A DNA stretch of 64,000 nt, from the NCBI GenBank assembly GCA_963575745.1, contig CAUYUJ010015028.1, positions 112,501 through 176,500 of the forward strand. The letters run 5' to 3'. Shown here piece after piece: positions 51,814 through 62,579 of this stretch. The notes under the pieces are model-generated. The model worked only from the letters and a program-made list of their open reading frames with translations. It searched no databases and was not told the origin of the DNA. Position 1 is the first letter of the stretch. Every line of letters starts with the position of its first letter. This DNA is from Prorocentrum cordatum. Its lineage: Eukaryota > Sar > Dinophyceae > Prorocentrales > Prorocentraceae. The position numbers and the translations under genes are program-made.

Positions 51814-52707
51814 CTAAGCGGGCCCCGAAGTTGTACAAGGGCACTTGATTTCCCCCTTGAGTAATTGGGCTCCATAACATGTGCAACAAAACATCCGTGA
51901 AGGGCGTTCATCGATAGTCTCTAGGACCGTCGGGGTCATCACATCGTCTACAAATTTAATGGCAGCAACGTTGTTGGTACCGTCTTCCTCTCTTCTGCAC
52001 ACACGTGTTTGTTCTTCCCCAAACTCTAGGTTGAAGAGGAGGCCACGGCGCGCAAGCGTGTCCTCAACCATCCTGAGCGGTTTAGCAAATACAATGTTAA
52101 ATGCAAAATCCGTCGTTCCACACCCAGGCCTTGCTCCTCGCGTCGGTACTCCCAGCTTGTCGTGTTGCGCAACTTCAAAGCATGCCAGCCGTTGTGATTC
52201 CGACACAAGAGCCTGAAGATGGGGGTCCACTCGTTGGTCATCCAGCACCGTTGGTTGCCGTAGTATTTCATGTACCAATGGTAGCAGACATAACGGAACA
52301 TCGGCCTCATGCAAAATTTGCCCAGGATGATATTCATGGCATTCAATTGTATTTGCCATTTGTTTGATGATTTTGTGGAATGTTGTTTTCAATTCCAGAA
52401 AAAATAAAGGCTGCCAGTAACCCCCGCTCGGTTGCAATATCCGTACATACTTGTGCCTGATGCGAAGCCGTTGGGATCTTCGTGGGCGCCCCCCCAGCTG
52501 CGAATCCCGAAGCATAAAGTCAATTGTATAAGCCAGCTTCTCTCTAATGAATTTGTAGTGGTGCTTCGCGAATACATTGACGGCCCGGTATCCCTTATTG
52601 GATGATGGGTCTCCATTTCTTTTGGATACCTCGGCAAGTTTGCTATGCTTCAATGCAATCGGTTCTCTCCCTGTAAGGCAGGTCTCCACGATCAAAGGAT
52701 GGAACAA
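51814..52707 (-). pseudogene. LINE-B reverse transcriptase core
   Basis: RNA-directed DNA polymerase for target-primed reverse transcription. Motif order: KGYRAVNVFAKHHYKFIREK (RT1-2), PLFFLELKTTFHKII (motif A; the usual catalytic Asp is Glu here), GCGTTDFAFNIVFAKPL (motif B) and AIKFVDDVMT (motif C, FVDD, at about 51943-51954). Replacement of the motif A aspartate suggests impaired catalysis. Frame is lost on both sides. Confidence 0.85.
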
Positions 52708-53660
52708 CCTTGCAATTTGTCGCGGCGCCGCGCGAAGCAGCTCCTCTGCGATATCGTCGGTTCCACACGCCTTCCTCAGGGGTCCTTTCTGTAGCCTTTT
52801 TTTCCATGTCAGTCACCGTGGGGACTATGTCCATGTTAGGGTCGACGTTTGTCAGTACCGTGCTTGTTTGTGCTGCATCTTGTCTTAGGTATTCATATCC
52901 GGCTGAGCCCATTATCTGCGCATCCTCAAGCTTCGAACAAAAATCCATTATGTTTTTTCCCCATTGTCTCTCCGTCGTGATAACTTCGCCTGCGTCATTC
53001 ACTCGGTATGGAAGGTATTGTCCCCCCGTGTATCTTGGGTGTTGTCGTCCCCCCACATCGTAGTAGTCGCTTCGCCGCCTGCCAGGCCCGCCGATGGTCT
53101 CCTGCAAGTGTGTGTTCCCCGATCTCCTCCGCGTACCTGTCCAGCTTGCTGTCTTTCTCCGTTGTTAACCGCGTATTGAGAATAGTGGCTGTGTTTCGTA
53201 GAGAAGCTTCCGCCTGCGCATTCAACTCCACATCCGACCAACATCCTTCTCTGTGCAATCAAAGTCCCAATAAAAGACGCTCCGACTCCTGGTGCCAAGG
53301 TTCACTTTCGTTGGCGAATAGCCCAAAGTGGAAAGGTAGGTATCGACATGAGTTCCGATATGGTTGATGCTCTTTGCGGTTCCATGCCCGTGTCGTTGCG
53401 TTCACAAACCTCCTCAGACTGATGAACTGCATCGTATTTCTTGAGATGCATTCTTGATGTGGTGTAAACATGTCCTTCGCAAATGCTGCCCTTGCTGCGT
53501 CCTTGATGGTCGTGACCATGCTATGGTATTGAGTGTTGACGTCCTCCTTCCAGTCTCCTGGCTTGGCATCCTGTATCTCTTTTTGGAACTTGCTCAGCAA
53601 CTCGGGATCCTCATCTTCTCGCGTGAAATGGCCAACTTGGAAGGGCCTCCTCTCGGACAT
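52643..53660 (-). pseudogene. LINE-B endonuclease-RT linker and RT N-terminus
   Basis: Two frames: SERRPFQVGHFTREDEDPEL...AARAAFAKDM (53259-53660), the charged helical linker typical before the RT; then RYTGGQYLPYRVNDAGEVIT and RQWGKNIMDFCSKLED (52643-53107), upstream RT region. Confidence 0.65.
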
Positions 53661-53689
53661 GCAACATGGTGGTACTGAAATCGGGCCGA

Positions 53690-54682
53690 GGCCGGCCGAT
53701 GATCGTCACACGATAATCCATTGTCAAGGTTGTCGTTAACCTTCATGTCCATTGCATTTTCATACCGTGTTGTATCCAGGCATACAAAATCTGTTCTACG
53801 CTTTACTTCACCATCCGTATGTCCAGCCCGTCTTTTCGCCAACAATTGTATTATATATCCGTGAACGGTGATGCACACAAAATTCTGCAAGCATCTTCCC
53901 GTTCTCGTCGAGCTTGCTCCAAGGCGGCCGATCCCCAATGTATGGAGGCTCCATCACTATTGCGTCCAGCCTGGCATTCGCGTCGATGAGCACCATATCC
54001 GCAGGATACTTGTCGAGGAGTCTTACGGTATCTTGCCACCATGTCTTTCTTTCTTCGTCTGGGCGTCCTCGCTGTGGTGCGTGTGCAACAAGGATGCACA
54101 TCGATGCATGTGGGGCATTCACCCGCATCAGCCACCTCGTAGGATTTTTGTAAATGACTCGCAAGTGACGTTCAGTTATGTAGCAGTTTCTCTTCCCACT
54201 AACATACGGAATCGTAGTCGCCACCATCAGGGCACATCCATGTCCTCCAGCATCAGCTCCTGCTCGGGGTGTAAGATATCCATCGGCCCCTTGCTGCCCT
54301 TCACGCCCTCGTGCTCCTTGAATACCCACGGAAGGAAGTGCATCGTATATAAATTGCGTTCTCAATCGTTGGACCCTTCTCTTTTTCTTTTCCCTCTGAT
54401 GTCTGTTCAAGTTTCTTGATTTGGCTTCCGTGAGTGGCATTGCATTATATGCCGCCGCCTTGAATCGCACTTGGGTCTGAGCTTTTTTACTCGACCCTCT
54501 GCGTACATCTCCTCCTTCATGTCAATCAAGCTGTCGCATACCCCCATTGAATATTCTCCGCTCACCTGGTGATTGAATTTGTAGATGTCCATTTGAGATA
54601 GCAGGGTCTGCGTTGGCTTCCTCCTATGAAATTCGTAGCCATGCCCACTGAACGCCGCTACAAAATAATACCGTGGGGGCAT
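53690..54682 (-). pseudogene. LINE-B endonuclease (EEP/APE-like)
   Basis: Nicks target DNA. Motifs in order: AAAYNAMPLTEAK (start of the fold), VGIQGARGREG (usually QETR; Glu is lost), GGHGCALMVATTI, CILVAHAPQRGRP then TWW, VLIDANARLDAI (catalytic D-x-N), then in a second frame RRTDFVCLD and CDDHRPA (RIDYV and SDH equivalents). The first part, FSGHGYEFHRRKPT, is in a third frame. Confidence 0.8.
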
Positions 54683-54722
54683 CCGAATATGTATTTCAGG
54701 GTAGTTTTGACGATGTTGTCAG

Positions 54723-55623
54723 CTAGATGGTTCCAAGGATCAGAGTCATGAGATTTGGTATGATGAAATCGTATATCGTGTAACTGTTGTGCTCCCCCAT
54801 TACAAGGGCGACCAAGTATGCTGCTAACTTCTCACTTTGGGCGTATCCATGTCGTCTGGCAATCACCTCCATGATTACCTTCGAATCCGTTGTGATATTC
54901 CAAATGATCAGATGGTTCTGCCCTTCTTGAATAACATAGTGTAGTGCCCAGACCATCGCTATCATTTCCGACACCGTATTGTCCATGTGGTCTCCGTCGT
55001 GAACAATCTCTGAACTACCAAGTGTCCGTGATGTAAGGTAGCCTTGTATTGCATGTCCGTTCCTTTTGGTAGCTGATTGCCACAGCCCACCCGTCAAGGG
55101 TGGAGTCAGCGTGCTTGTGGGAACCATCTGTCCAAATGTGTCCGTACGTAGGATCATATTCCCGTTTGGGTGCCATCACCAACGGTCGTTTCGCGAAGTC
55201 GCTTAACTCGATGTGTTCGAAGTCGTCGCAGAGCTGGATGGGATGGTCCCATTCACGCATGCAGTCTGTAAAAGACCGCGGAATATTTGCCTCGCATTGT
55301 TTCGTGTGTCCGATAAGTTCTGCAAGTGCAAGTACTGGTCGGCGTAACTCTCGTTGTCCTATCTCGAACTCTTCTTCCAGGCCTGGTGGGGGAGGAATTG
55401 AGTGTGGAGTCCTAGTACTAGAGGGCGTAGAGGTCGAAAGGTGAGGATCACCACCCATGGATAGGGCGTGTTCCGTCAAATCCGCCGTGGATACCCGACA
55501 GCATTGTCGACCATCTGTTCCCAGAAACAATCCGCCTCCATCTTGATGTCCTGGTTGACTGTACTCTCCAGACTGATTGGATGTCAGCGCTCCTACACCC
55601 ACCTGATGTGGATATGGTGGCAA
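54723..55623 (-). pseudogene. LINE-B RNase H type I domain, upstream of the endonuclease
   Basis: GHIWTDGSHKHADSTLDGWAV (first Asp near 55128), then after a frame change near 55070 NTVSEMIAMVWALHYVI (Glu) and WNITTDSKVIMEVI (Asp). This is the D-E-D order of RNase H, which degrades RNA in RNA/DNA hybrids. The Pro-rich N-terminal part has no recognised fold. Most LINEs with RNase H place it after the RT; here it precedes the endonuclease. Confidence 0.75.
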
Positions 55624-56515
55624 AAGGATGATGTGGGCATCGCCAGCTGGATTCGTTGTGCCCCCATGTTTGTCGCCATCGTTGATCTCCCGTAATCTGA
55701 TGACTGTGATGACAAAATGTCGTGAATTCCATGCTCTCCATCTTTCCCATGAAGTAATCTACGTGTGACCCTCGTTGAGATGTGTCTCCTCCCTCCCTCG
55801 TGGCGGTCAGCCTTCGAACGAGGAGGGAGCCAACTCACTTTTTCCCCTCTGTCCCTCCAGGTGGGACTGAGTACTTGGACGGGCAGGAAGTCGGAGTCGG
55901 TCCCCTGTGTAATCGAAACCGTCTCTTCCCACTCGTTCCCCCATCCTGACCGTGGCTGGAGGAGTGCGTCCCTCCGTTCCTGAGCTGGATGGATTCCCAT
56001 CGATGATGTCACCGTTCTCCTCGCGTATCCCTCGTGGGGTGGACATCTGGTATACTTTCGGCTCTATGGACGGCATCGGGATCGTCGGGGACAATTCTTG
56101 TGGGTCCTGATCAGGATGCGGAGGGTACCCGGAGGGTACCCGGCTGAATGAATTGACGCAACACCAAATGTTCTCATCGTTTTTCCTCCTCCAGGTTTTT
56201 GTCCTTTCCCGTATCCTGGCTTGTAGATTTTGCCCATGCTTTTCGAGTCCTGGAACTGCGTGTATGGATCTTCACACGGGTAATGCGGTGTGTCAGTTGT
56301 TGCGAAGGTATTCGAGGCGTATGTGAGCATGCTTCTGGCGTAGATGTCCCTTGAGGGTATTGTTCATATGCCGTAACTCCATAAATCTGCGACATCGTAG
56401 GTTGATTGATGTGAGCAAGCTTGCTCTGCGTCTCAGCCTCGTATTCTCTCATAGCTGCCTCATCGTTGGTACCTGCTTGCGGCCGTTGACTCATGCTGCC
56501 TTTGCAGGGTTCCAA
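55593..56515 (-). pseudogene. LINE-B low-complexity linker between ORF1-like and RNase H parts
   Basis: Coding-like Pro/Ser/Gly/Gln-rich sequence in at least three frames, e.g. AHINQPTMSQIYGV, SMGKIYKPGYGKGQKPGGGK and GDIIDGNPSSSGTEGRTPP. No domain recognised. Confidence 0.5.
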
Positions 56516-56635
56516 GTCCTCAAGCTTGTGCTCGAAGTCATTATGTCTTGAAATAGCTGCATCTGCCCCACTGTTTGTTTTCCATATTGCATTAACAATA
56601 CAATGTTGTTGTTGCTCAGCTTCACGACGACAGTA

Positions 56636-57457
56636 TTATTTTGCAAATTCTTCGAGCTCCTCCTTGTCCTTCTGGACGGCCTCCACCTCCTGCATGTGAT
56701 GAAATTCTCGTAGTTGGCTCTCATGTCCTTCTCTCGAAATATGCCTGAACATCGCTTCTGTCTGAGCCTGTATGGCACTTACCCTCTCTTGTTCGGCCAA
56801 CCATCGATCATTAATTCCATTCTGCTGGGACATAATATTATTTTGCTGTTCATCTCCGACTTGTTGCATCAGCGCTGTTTCGGCTCGTACTCTTTGTTCG
56901 TATTGGCTATTAGTCTGGTAGTGTCTCTGATTGTTCACCTGCTGGTCGTGCATGATGCGAGCCTGCTCCTGCATCGCTTTTTGCATCTCCATTTGTGGTT
57001 GTGCTTGAGCTGTCACTATCTGTGTCAATGATGCCATCTGTGCCATTACTGTCGCAATTTCTGGTATCGTAGATGATGATGCACTGCCACTTGCCGTATT
57101 CAAATCGCCAGTTCTTTCCATTTGTGAATTTTCTCGTTGTGGAGGTCGCGGAGGATATGGTACTCTGTTCGCCGTCTTCTTTCTGGTATCGCATTCGTCT
57201 TCCCATCTCATTTCGTAGTCCTCGATATTCTCCTCGTTCGCCTGCCTCTCGAGTTCTTCCAGTAGTTCCACGATCTTCGCCGTTCTTTCCTTGAGCTCAT
57301 TTCCTTGGTCCGTGATTCGACGCTTGTCGATCGCGAGCTCTTGAGCTGCGCATCTATTTTGTCCAGGTCGTTGTCCAGGATCCTCTTCTTCTTGAAACTC
57401 GGCCTCATCGCCAGAAGCTGGAACTTGATACTCCAATATCAATTCTTTGTGAATCAT
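56636..57457 (-). CDS. LINE-B ORF1-like glutamine-rich coiled coil
   Basis: One open frame of 273 codons, unusual in this broken element. KERTAKIVELLEELERQANE and later TAQAQPQMEMQKAMQEQARI and ERVSAIQAQTEAMFRHISRE predict long coiled coils. A Pro-rich hinge separates them. Such proteins act as RNA-binding or multimerising partners in LINE particles. Frame joins 57405-57720 by a one-base shift near 57440. Confidence 0.6.
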   Translation of the reverse strand: MIHKELILEYQVPASGDEAEFQEEEDPGQRPGQNRCAAQELAIDKRRITDQGNELKERTAKIVELLEELERQANEENIEDYEMRWEDECDTRKKTANRVPYPPRPPQRENSQMERTGDLNTASGSASSSTIPEIATVMAQMASLTQIVTAQAQPQMEMQKAMQEQARIMHDQQVNNQRHYQTNSQYEQRVRAETALMQQVGDEQQNNIMSQQNGINDRWLAEQERVSAIQAQTEAMFRHISREGHESQLREFHHMQEVEAVQKDKEELEEFAK

Positions 57458-57720
57458 ACAGCTCGTCAGCTCCCTTTGCAGCTCGGACCACGTTCAATAT
57501 TTTGTTTTTTCTCATGTCAATACTCTTCGTATATATCTGCAACGATGACTTTCCTTCTGGTGGCCATGAGAAGTTTTCATAAGTCTGCGCATCCTCAATT
57601 CTGGCAATGGGTATGGCGTCGTAGATCTTCTGCAGCACATTGTCTCCGTCGTACTTCTGATAATCTTGTCCACCTCGTGGTCTGGATTGATGCCGCCCTC
57701 TCGCTGGCTTGGACCATGGT
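57405..57720 (-). pseudogene. LINE-B 5' coding segment
   Basis: DWKSQAPWSKPARGRHQSRP then DNVLQKIYDAIPIARIEDAQ and SIDMRKNKILNVVRAAKG, resembling the N-terminal basic/aromatic region of dinoflagellate LINE ORFs. A TAA precedes it near 57726. Further upstream MAPRWQQMQTTPKK might be the original start. Confidence 0.55.
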
Positions 57721-57930
57721 GCTTGACTCTTCCAATCGTTTTTGTCTTACTTCTTCGGCGTCGTCTGCATTTGCTGCCAGCGGGGAGCCATCTTCACTGA
57801 GTCGTCGTAGTCCTTGCCTCTGTCGCGATGAGGCTGCTGCTGCTGCTGATACTACTGCTGCGGCTGGTCTGAATGATGTGATTCCAGCAATCCGGCCGCC
57901 TGCGTCGCTCTGACCAGCAGTCTGGCCTGC

Positions 57931-58254
57931 GCCCGCGTTGAGCGTTGGCGCCTATGCCAGGCGGGCTCGCCTTGGCGCCTCGTCTGGCCTCTCAGCGCAG
58001 CAGCGGCTGCCCCCAGCGCCGCGGCCGCCGCCAGGCAGGGGCGGCGCGCTAAGCCCAGGCCGTGGGGGCAGCCCGCGGCACGACGGGGCGACGGCGGGCC
58101 CCAACCGCGCGCGGGCCCTCCCCTCCTCAGCCCGTGGCTTTCCTCCTCCTCCTCCTCCTCTTCCCCCTCCTTCTCCCTCTCCTCCTCCTCCTCCTCCTCC
58201 TCCTCCTCCTCCTCCTCCTCCTCCTCCTCCTCCTCCTCCTCCTCCACCTCCCTT
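57931..58254. repeat. GC-rich LINE-B 5' flank and (TCC)n tract
   Basis: 58138-58254 is (CTC)n. 57931-58137 is GC-rich, perhaps LINE 5' untranslated or pre-insertion DNA. Confidence 0.8.
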
Positions 58255-58796
58255 CGGGGGGTCCGCTGCTCTCGTGCCACTGGCGGTGCGGTCGTGCCTC
58301 TTGGGGCCCCCGTGCGTCCTGCCCGGGCGTCGCCGGCCTCACCCCGGGGACCGCGCGGAGGCCCCGCGCAGCCCCCGGGCGCGAAGATGTGGGCAAGCAT
58401 GACGGTCAGAGGCGACGACAGGACGGCATGGGCACAGGGGGGGAGGCATCGGCCCCAAATCGCCCATTGATCGCCGATAGGCGCCCGATAGCCGCAACCT
58501 GCCCAGGAAGGTGCGGATTCACTATCGGAGGCCTGCCGCCGATCTATCGGCGATGCATCGCCGATTCCAGGTCGATGCATCCCGACCCTATGCCAGTCCC
58601 CCCCCATCGTTGCCCCTCATACAGTGGGGGCCCATGCCAAGAAACACCCTGCTTGCCTCCAGGGTGCCGTGGGGTTTTTGGGTTTCGCTGGTCTTGCTCT
58701 GGGAAGCGTGACGTTCCCACACCAAAAATCGATGGACGTCCTGGGGTCTCCGCGTTTGGTTTCTTGTGGAAGGTTTCTTGCGATCGGGCCCCTGCT
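58255..58796. other. Spacer with GCATCGCCGAT words; no gene
   Basis: 58462-58590 contains ATCGCCGATAGG, CTATCGGCGATGCATCGCCG and GGTCGATGCATCCCGACC, related to the GATGCATC fold-back family but without clear TIRs. Confidence 0.5.
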
Positions 58797-58946
58797 GCAA
58801 GTCGGGCTTCTACAAGAGGAATAGTCAAAAAGAGTCAAAACATAGTTTCGGGACGATGTTTCGATTATCATTTGACAAAGCTTGTGTATTGTTTGACATT
58901 TGTTTGTGCCAAAGCCCGCATGTAGGGGGACATGCCCGACCTCAGT
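58797..58946. mobile_element. TIR element copy 8, 150 bp
   Basis: Left AAGTCGGGCTTCTACAAGAG (the usual GTCC block deleted); right in reverse complement GAGGTCGGGCATGTCCCCCT then ACATGCGGG. Interior AATAGTCAAAAAGAGTC and TTTGACAAAG. Confidence 0.7.
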
Positions 58947-59604
58947 CAAGCAGTGGCGAGGCGTTCCAGCTTGCCCAGAAGCCCGCCAAGGAGTGTTCTA
59001 AGAACTTTTGGTGGTTTGCGCGACATGTTCTGGGAACATGTCTGACCGAGACCGTCTCGTTTTGACGCATCGGCTTGCTGTTCGAAGAACCCCAGGGATG
59101 GAGTTTCTGAGGGTCCGCGCGGGGCCTGCGCTTCAACAGACCTTCTCAGAATGGAGCTTTCAGGATAAAGCTTCCGAGGACCAAGTTTCTGAACCAAGAT
59201 TTTCCATGGGAGTGCTCCTGAGGCATAGCTGTCCGGCGGCGTTGTTGCGCGGCGGGTGCCGCGGGAAACAAATAGGCTGTTTCCGTCTAAGATTGGTGTA
59301 AGGCCGCCGAGCAAATATTTACTTACACCTTATTTGGGCTGGGGTTCTGAAGACCTCCGCGGGGCGGGCTACTGGGACGTCCTCTGGCCCTGCGACAAAC
59401 TGGTAGTAGACCTTTTTTAGGAATGCCAGGGCGGTCGTGCCCGTCCCAACCAGGGGCAGCGTCAGGGGGGGGGGGGGCAACGGGCTCGGGGTGGTACGCA
59501 TCGGCCCCCCGTCGGCCACCTCTTCGTGGATGGGGAGGGCGCGGCAGCCAGCCCCCGCCCAGGGCATTCGGAATTTTCTGCGGCATCGGAACGAGCGTTC
59601 CGAC
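58947..59604. other. Spacer; nothing recognised
   Basis: No gene recognised. A G-run lies at 59467-59477. Confidence 0.35.
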
Positions 59605-59676
59605 TCCCCCCCTGGACTCCCCGATTCCCCGACTCCCCGACCCCCCGACCCCCCGACTCCCCGACTCCCCGACTAT
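59605..59676. repeat. CCCCGACT minisatellite
   Basis: About eight 8-9 bp units (CCCCGACTC, CCCCGACC). Confidence 0.9.
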
Positions 59677-59918
59677 TGGCCGATGGACAGTCGGAGGGTC
59701 CATTCTGGTACCTCCAACATGTTCCTACTCCAAAGGGGGGGCGCGCGGCTCCGCTATCGGGCGCATGTCAGCGATGCGTGGCCGATTCCAGGTCGATGTT
59801 GCCTTCCCATCCCCCCACGTTGGGCCAGTAGCCCCCCCCCTACCGTTGCCCCTCGGCCGCGGGCGCGCGCAGCTAGGCGTGGGCAGCTGCGGAAACCGCG
59901 GAGCGCACCAACATAGCT

Positions 59919-62325
59919 TTAAGTCGGGCCTGTCCCTCTACAGGAGGAAGTTTCAAACATAGTCAAACTGTAATACCCAGCCCTCCTGCGTTGGGTTCTC
60001 GTTTTGAATAGAGCACTGCTCGCGCGAACCTTCCTTCCCACCCCCTCCCGTCCCTCTCTTCCCCCCATGCCTTTGACCTCGCCATCCCTGGGGGGCTGCG
60101 ATCTGCGAAACTGTCGCCACTTTCGAGGGCTGCTGGGGAGGCCAGCGGAGAGGGTACGCACTGCGGACCCAAACGGGACCTCGCCGTCCTTGGGGGGCTG
60201 CGATCTGCGAATCTGTCGCCACTTTCGAGGGCTGCTGGGGAGGCCAGCGGAGAGGGTACTCACCGCGGATCCAAACGGGACCTCGCCGTCCCTGGGGGGC
60301 TGCGATTTGTGAAACTGTCGCCATTTTCGAGGGCTGCTGGGGAGGCCAGCGGAGAGGGCACTCACCGCGGACCCAAACGGGACCTCGCCGTCCCTGGAGG
60401 GCTGCGATCTGCGAAATTGTCGCCACGTTCGAGGGCTGCTGGGGAGGCCAGCAGAGAGGGCACTCACCGCGGACCCAAACGGGACCTCGCCGTCCTTGGG
60501 GGGCTGCGATCTGCGAACGTGTCGCCACTTTCGATGGCTGCTGGGGAGGCCCGCGGAGAGGGTACTCACCGCGGACCCAAACGGGACCTCGCCGTCCTTG
60601 GGGGGCTGCGATCTGCGAAACTGTCGCCACTTACGAGGGCTGTTGAGGAGGCCAGCAGAGAGGGTACCCACCGCGGACCCAAACGAGACCTCGCCGTCCC
60701 TGGGGGGCTGCGATCTGCGAAATTGTCGCCACTTTCGAGGGCCGCTGGTGGGTCCTGCGGAGTGAGGCGCCGCGCGGACCTGAGCGGGACCTCGCCGTCC
60801 CTGGGGGGGTGCGATCTGCGAAACTGTCGCCATGTTCGATGGTTGCTGGTGGGTCATGCGGGGTGAGGCACCGCGCGGACCTGAGCGGGACCTCGCCGCC
60901 CCTAGGGGGCTGCGATCTGCGAAATTGTCGCCACTTTCGAGGGCTGCTAGTTGGGCTTGCAGAGTGAAGCACCCCGCGGACCTGAGCGGGACCTCGCCGT
61001 CCCTGGGGGGCTGCGATCTGCGAGACTGTCGCCATTTTCGAGGGCCGCTGGTGGGTCCTGCAGAGTGAGGCACCGCGCGGACATGAGCGGGACCTCGCCG
61101 TCCCTGGGGGGGGGCTACGATCTGCGAAATTGTCGCCACTTTCGATGGCCGCTGGTGGGTCCTGCAGAGTGAGGCACCGCGCGGACATGAGCGGGACCTC
61201 GCCGTCCTTGGGGGGCTGCGATCTGCGAAATTGTCGCCACTCTCCAGGGCTGCTGAGGGGCACAGCACAGTGGGTACTCACCGCAGGCTCAGATTAGACC
61301 TCGCCATCCCTGGGGGGCTGCGATCTGTGAACTTGTCGCCACTTTCGAGGGCTGCTGAGGGGCACAGCACAGTGGGTACTCACCGCAGACTCAGATTAGA
61401 CCTTGCCATCCCTGGGGGGCTGCGATCTGTGAAACTGTCGCCACGTTCGAGGGCTGCTGAGGGGCACAGCACAGTGGGTACTCACCGCAGACTCAGATTA
61501 GACCTCGCCATCCTTGGGGGGCTGCGATCTGTGAAACTGTCGCCACTTTCGAGGGCTGCTGAGGGGCACAGCACAGTGGGTACTCACCGCAGACTCAGAT
61601 TAGACCTTGCCATCCATGGGGGGCTGCGATCTGTGAAACTGTCGCCATTGTCGAGGGCTGCTGATGGGGCACAGCACAGTGGGTACCCACCGCAGACTCA
61701 GATTAGACCTCGCCATCCTTGGGGGGCTGCGATCTGTGAAACTGTCGCCATTTTCGAGGGCTGCTGAGGGGCACAGCACAGTGGGTACTCACCGCAGACT
61801 CAGATTAGACCTTGCCATCCCTGGGGGGCTGCGATCTGTGTGCCATCCCTGGGGGGCTGCGATCTGTGAAACTGTCGCCACTTTCGAGGGCTGCTGAGGG
61901 GCACAGCACAGTGGGTACTCACCGCAGACTCAAATTAGACCTCGCCATCCCTGGGGGGCTGCGATCTGTGAATTTGTCGCCACTTTCGAGGGCTGCTGAT
62001 GGGGCACAGCACAGTGGGCTTCCCGCACGTCTTTCTCCTGCTCTTCGTTCCCGACTCCCCATGTCCTCTTCGATTCTGTAGTTGCCGCCCCTCGTTCTTG
62101 TATGGTTCTCCTGCGCATCATGCCATAGGCGCGTGTCCCCAGTAGCTTACATATCAAACAACGGATCCTGCAATTTGATTGTCCATGCAAGTTTCGGCCA
62201 ACTCCTCGTTTCCCATGATACAAATGGGTTGGGTACGTCACAGGGTAATTGATGCTTTGGGGGGTATCTTTTGATTATTCTGATTTGCTTCAAAATCCGC
62301 CTGTAGGGGGACATGCCCGACCTAA
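59919..62325. mobile_element. TIR-bracketed 2.4-kb element containing the 102-bp satellite
   Basis: 59919-59948 and 62296-62325 are terminal inverted repeats of the TCGGGC family (26 of 30 matching). The left side continues with CATAGTCAAACTG, as in other copies; the right side with TTGATTATTCTGATTTGC. Everything between is satellite plus about 300 bp of unique sequence. Either a TIR element gained an internal expansion, or the two ends belong to two separate broken copies. Confidence 0.6.
60078..62015. repeat. 102-bp satellite, about 19 tandem copies
   Basis: GGCTGCGATCTG recurs every 100-104 bp (60095, 60197, 60299, 60401, 60503, 60605, 60707 and so on to 61958), with one 28-bp partial duplication at about 61840-61856. 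Each unit also has TGTCGCCACTTTCGAGGGC. Three blocks differ in the variable part: AGCGGAGAGGG type (to about 60740), GCGCGGACCTGAGCGGG type (to about 61215), and CACCGCAGACTCAGATTAG type (to the end). Because 102 is 3 x 34, long frames (up to 449 codons on -) stay open; coding is not asserted. Confidence 0.95.
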
Positions 62326-62579
62326 GAAGAACTCGAAGTTTTGCAGGAGATGCAGATCTCGCCGGTACCGATGCCTTTTGCCTCAGTGTTGCCCTTTTTG
62401 CGGTTCGTGGGGCACCCTCGTCACCACGGCTGTATTCGATTCGGAATCCCAGTCAGAGATCACCCCAGGAGAATTCAGATGAGTAATGGTACCAGTATAT
62501 GTTTGTTATTGTTGTGCATGTATACAGATATAGGCATATATAATATGTAGACATCGTGTTTCGGCCCATCCCGCCACCG
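62326..62579. other. Spacer; nothing recognised
   Basis: No gene recognised. Confidence 0.35.

Larger units (their letters stand above)
50010..57930 (-). mobile_element. LINE-B: non-LTR retrotransposon, nearly full length, frameshifted
   Basis: On -, from 57.9 kb downward: ORF1-like region, glutamine-rich coiled coil, RNase H, apurinic-type endonuclease, reverse transcriptase with FVDD, and C-terminal zinc fingers. Each domain is clear, but the frame changes about ten times. AT content is much higher than the rest of the window. Boundaries are estimates from the outermost coding-like sequence. Confidence 0.9.

Noticed and set aside
59919-61268. 449-codon minus-strand frame with 34-residue repeats
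   Set aside because: Explained by the 102-bp satellite unit; no conserved bias to one frame was seen, so coding is not claimed.
60078-62015. CRISPR-like array
   Set aside because: Units are about 102 bp with gradual divergence and no short-repeat plus unique-spacer pattern; genome is eukaryotic.
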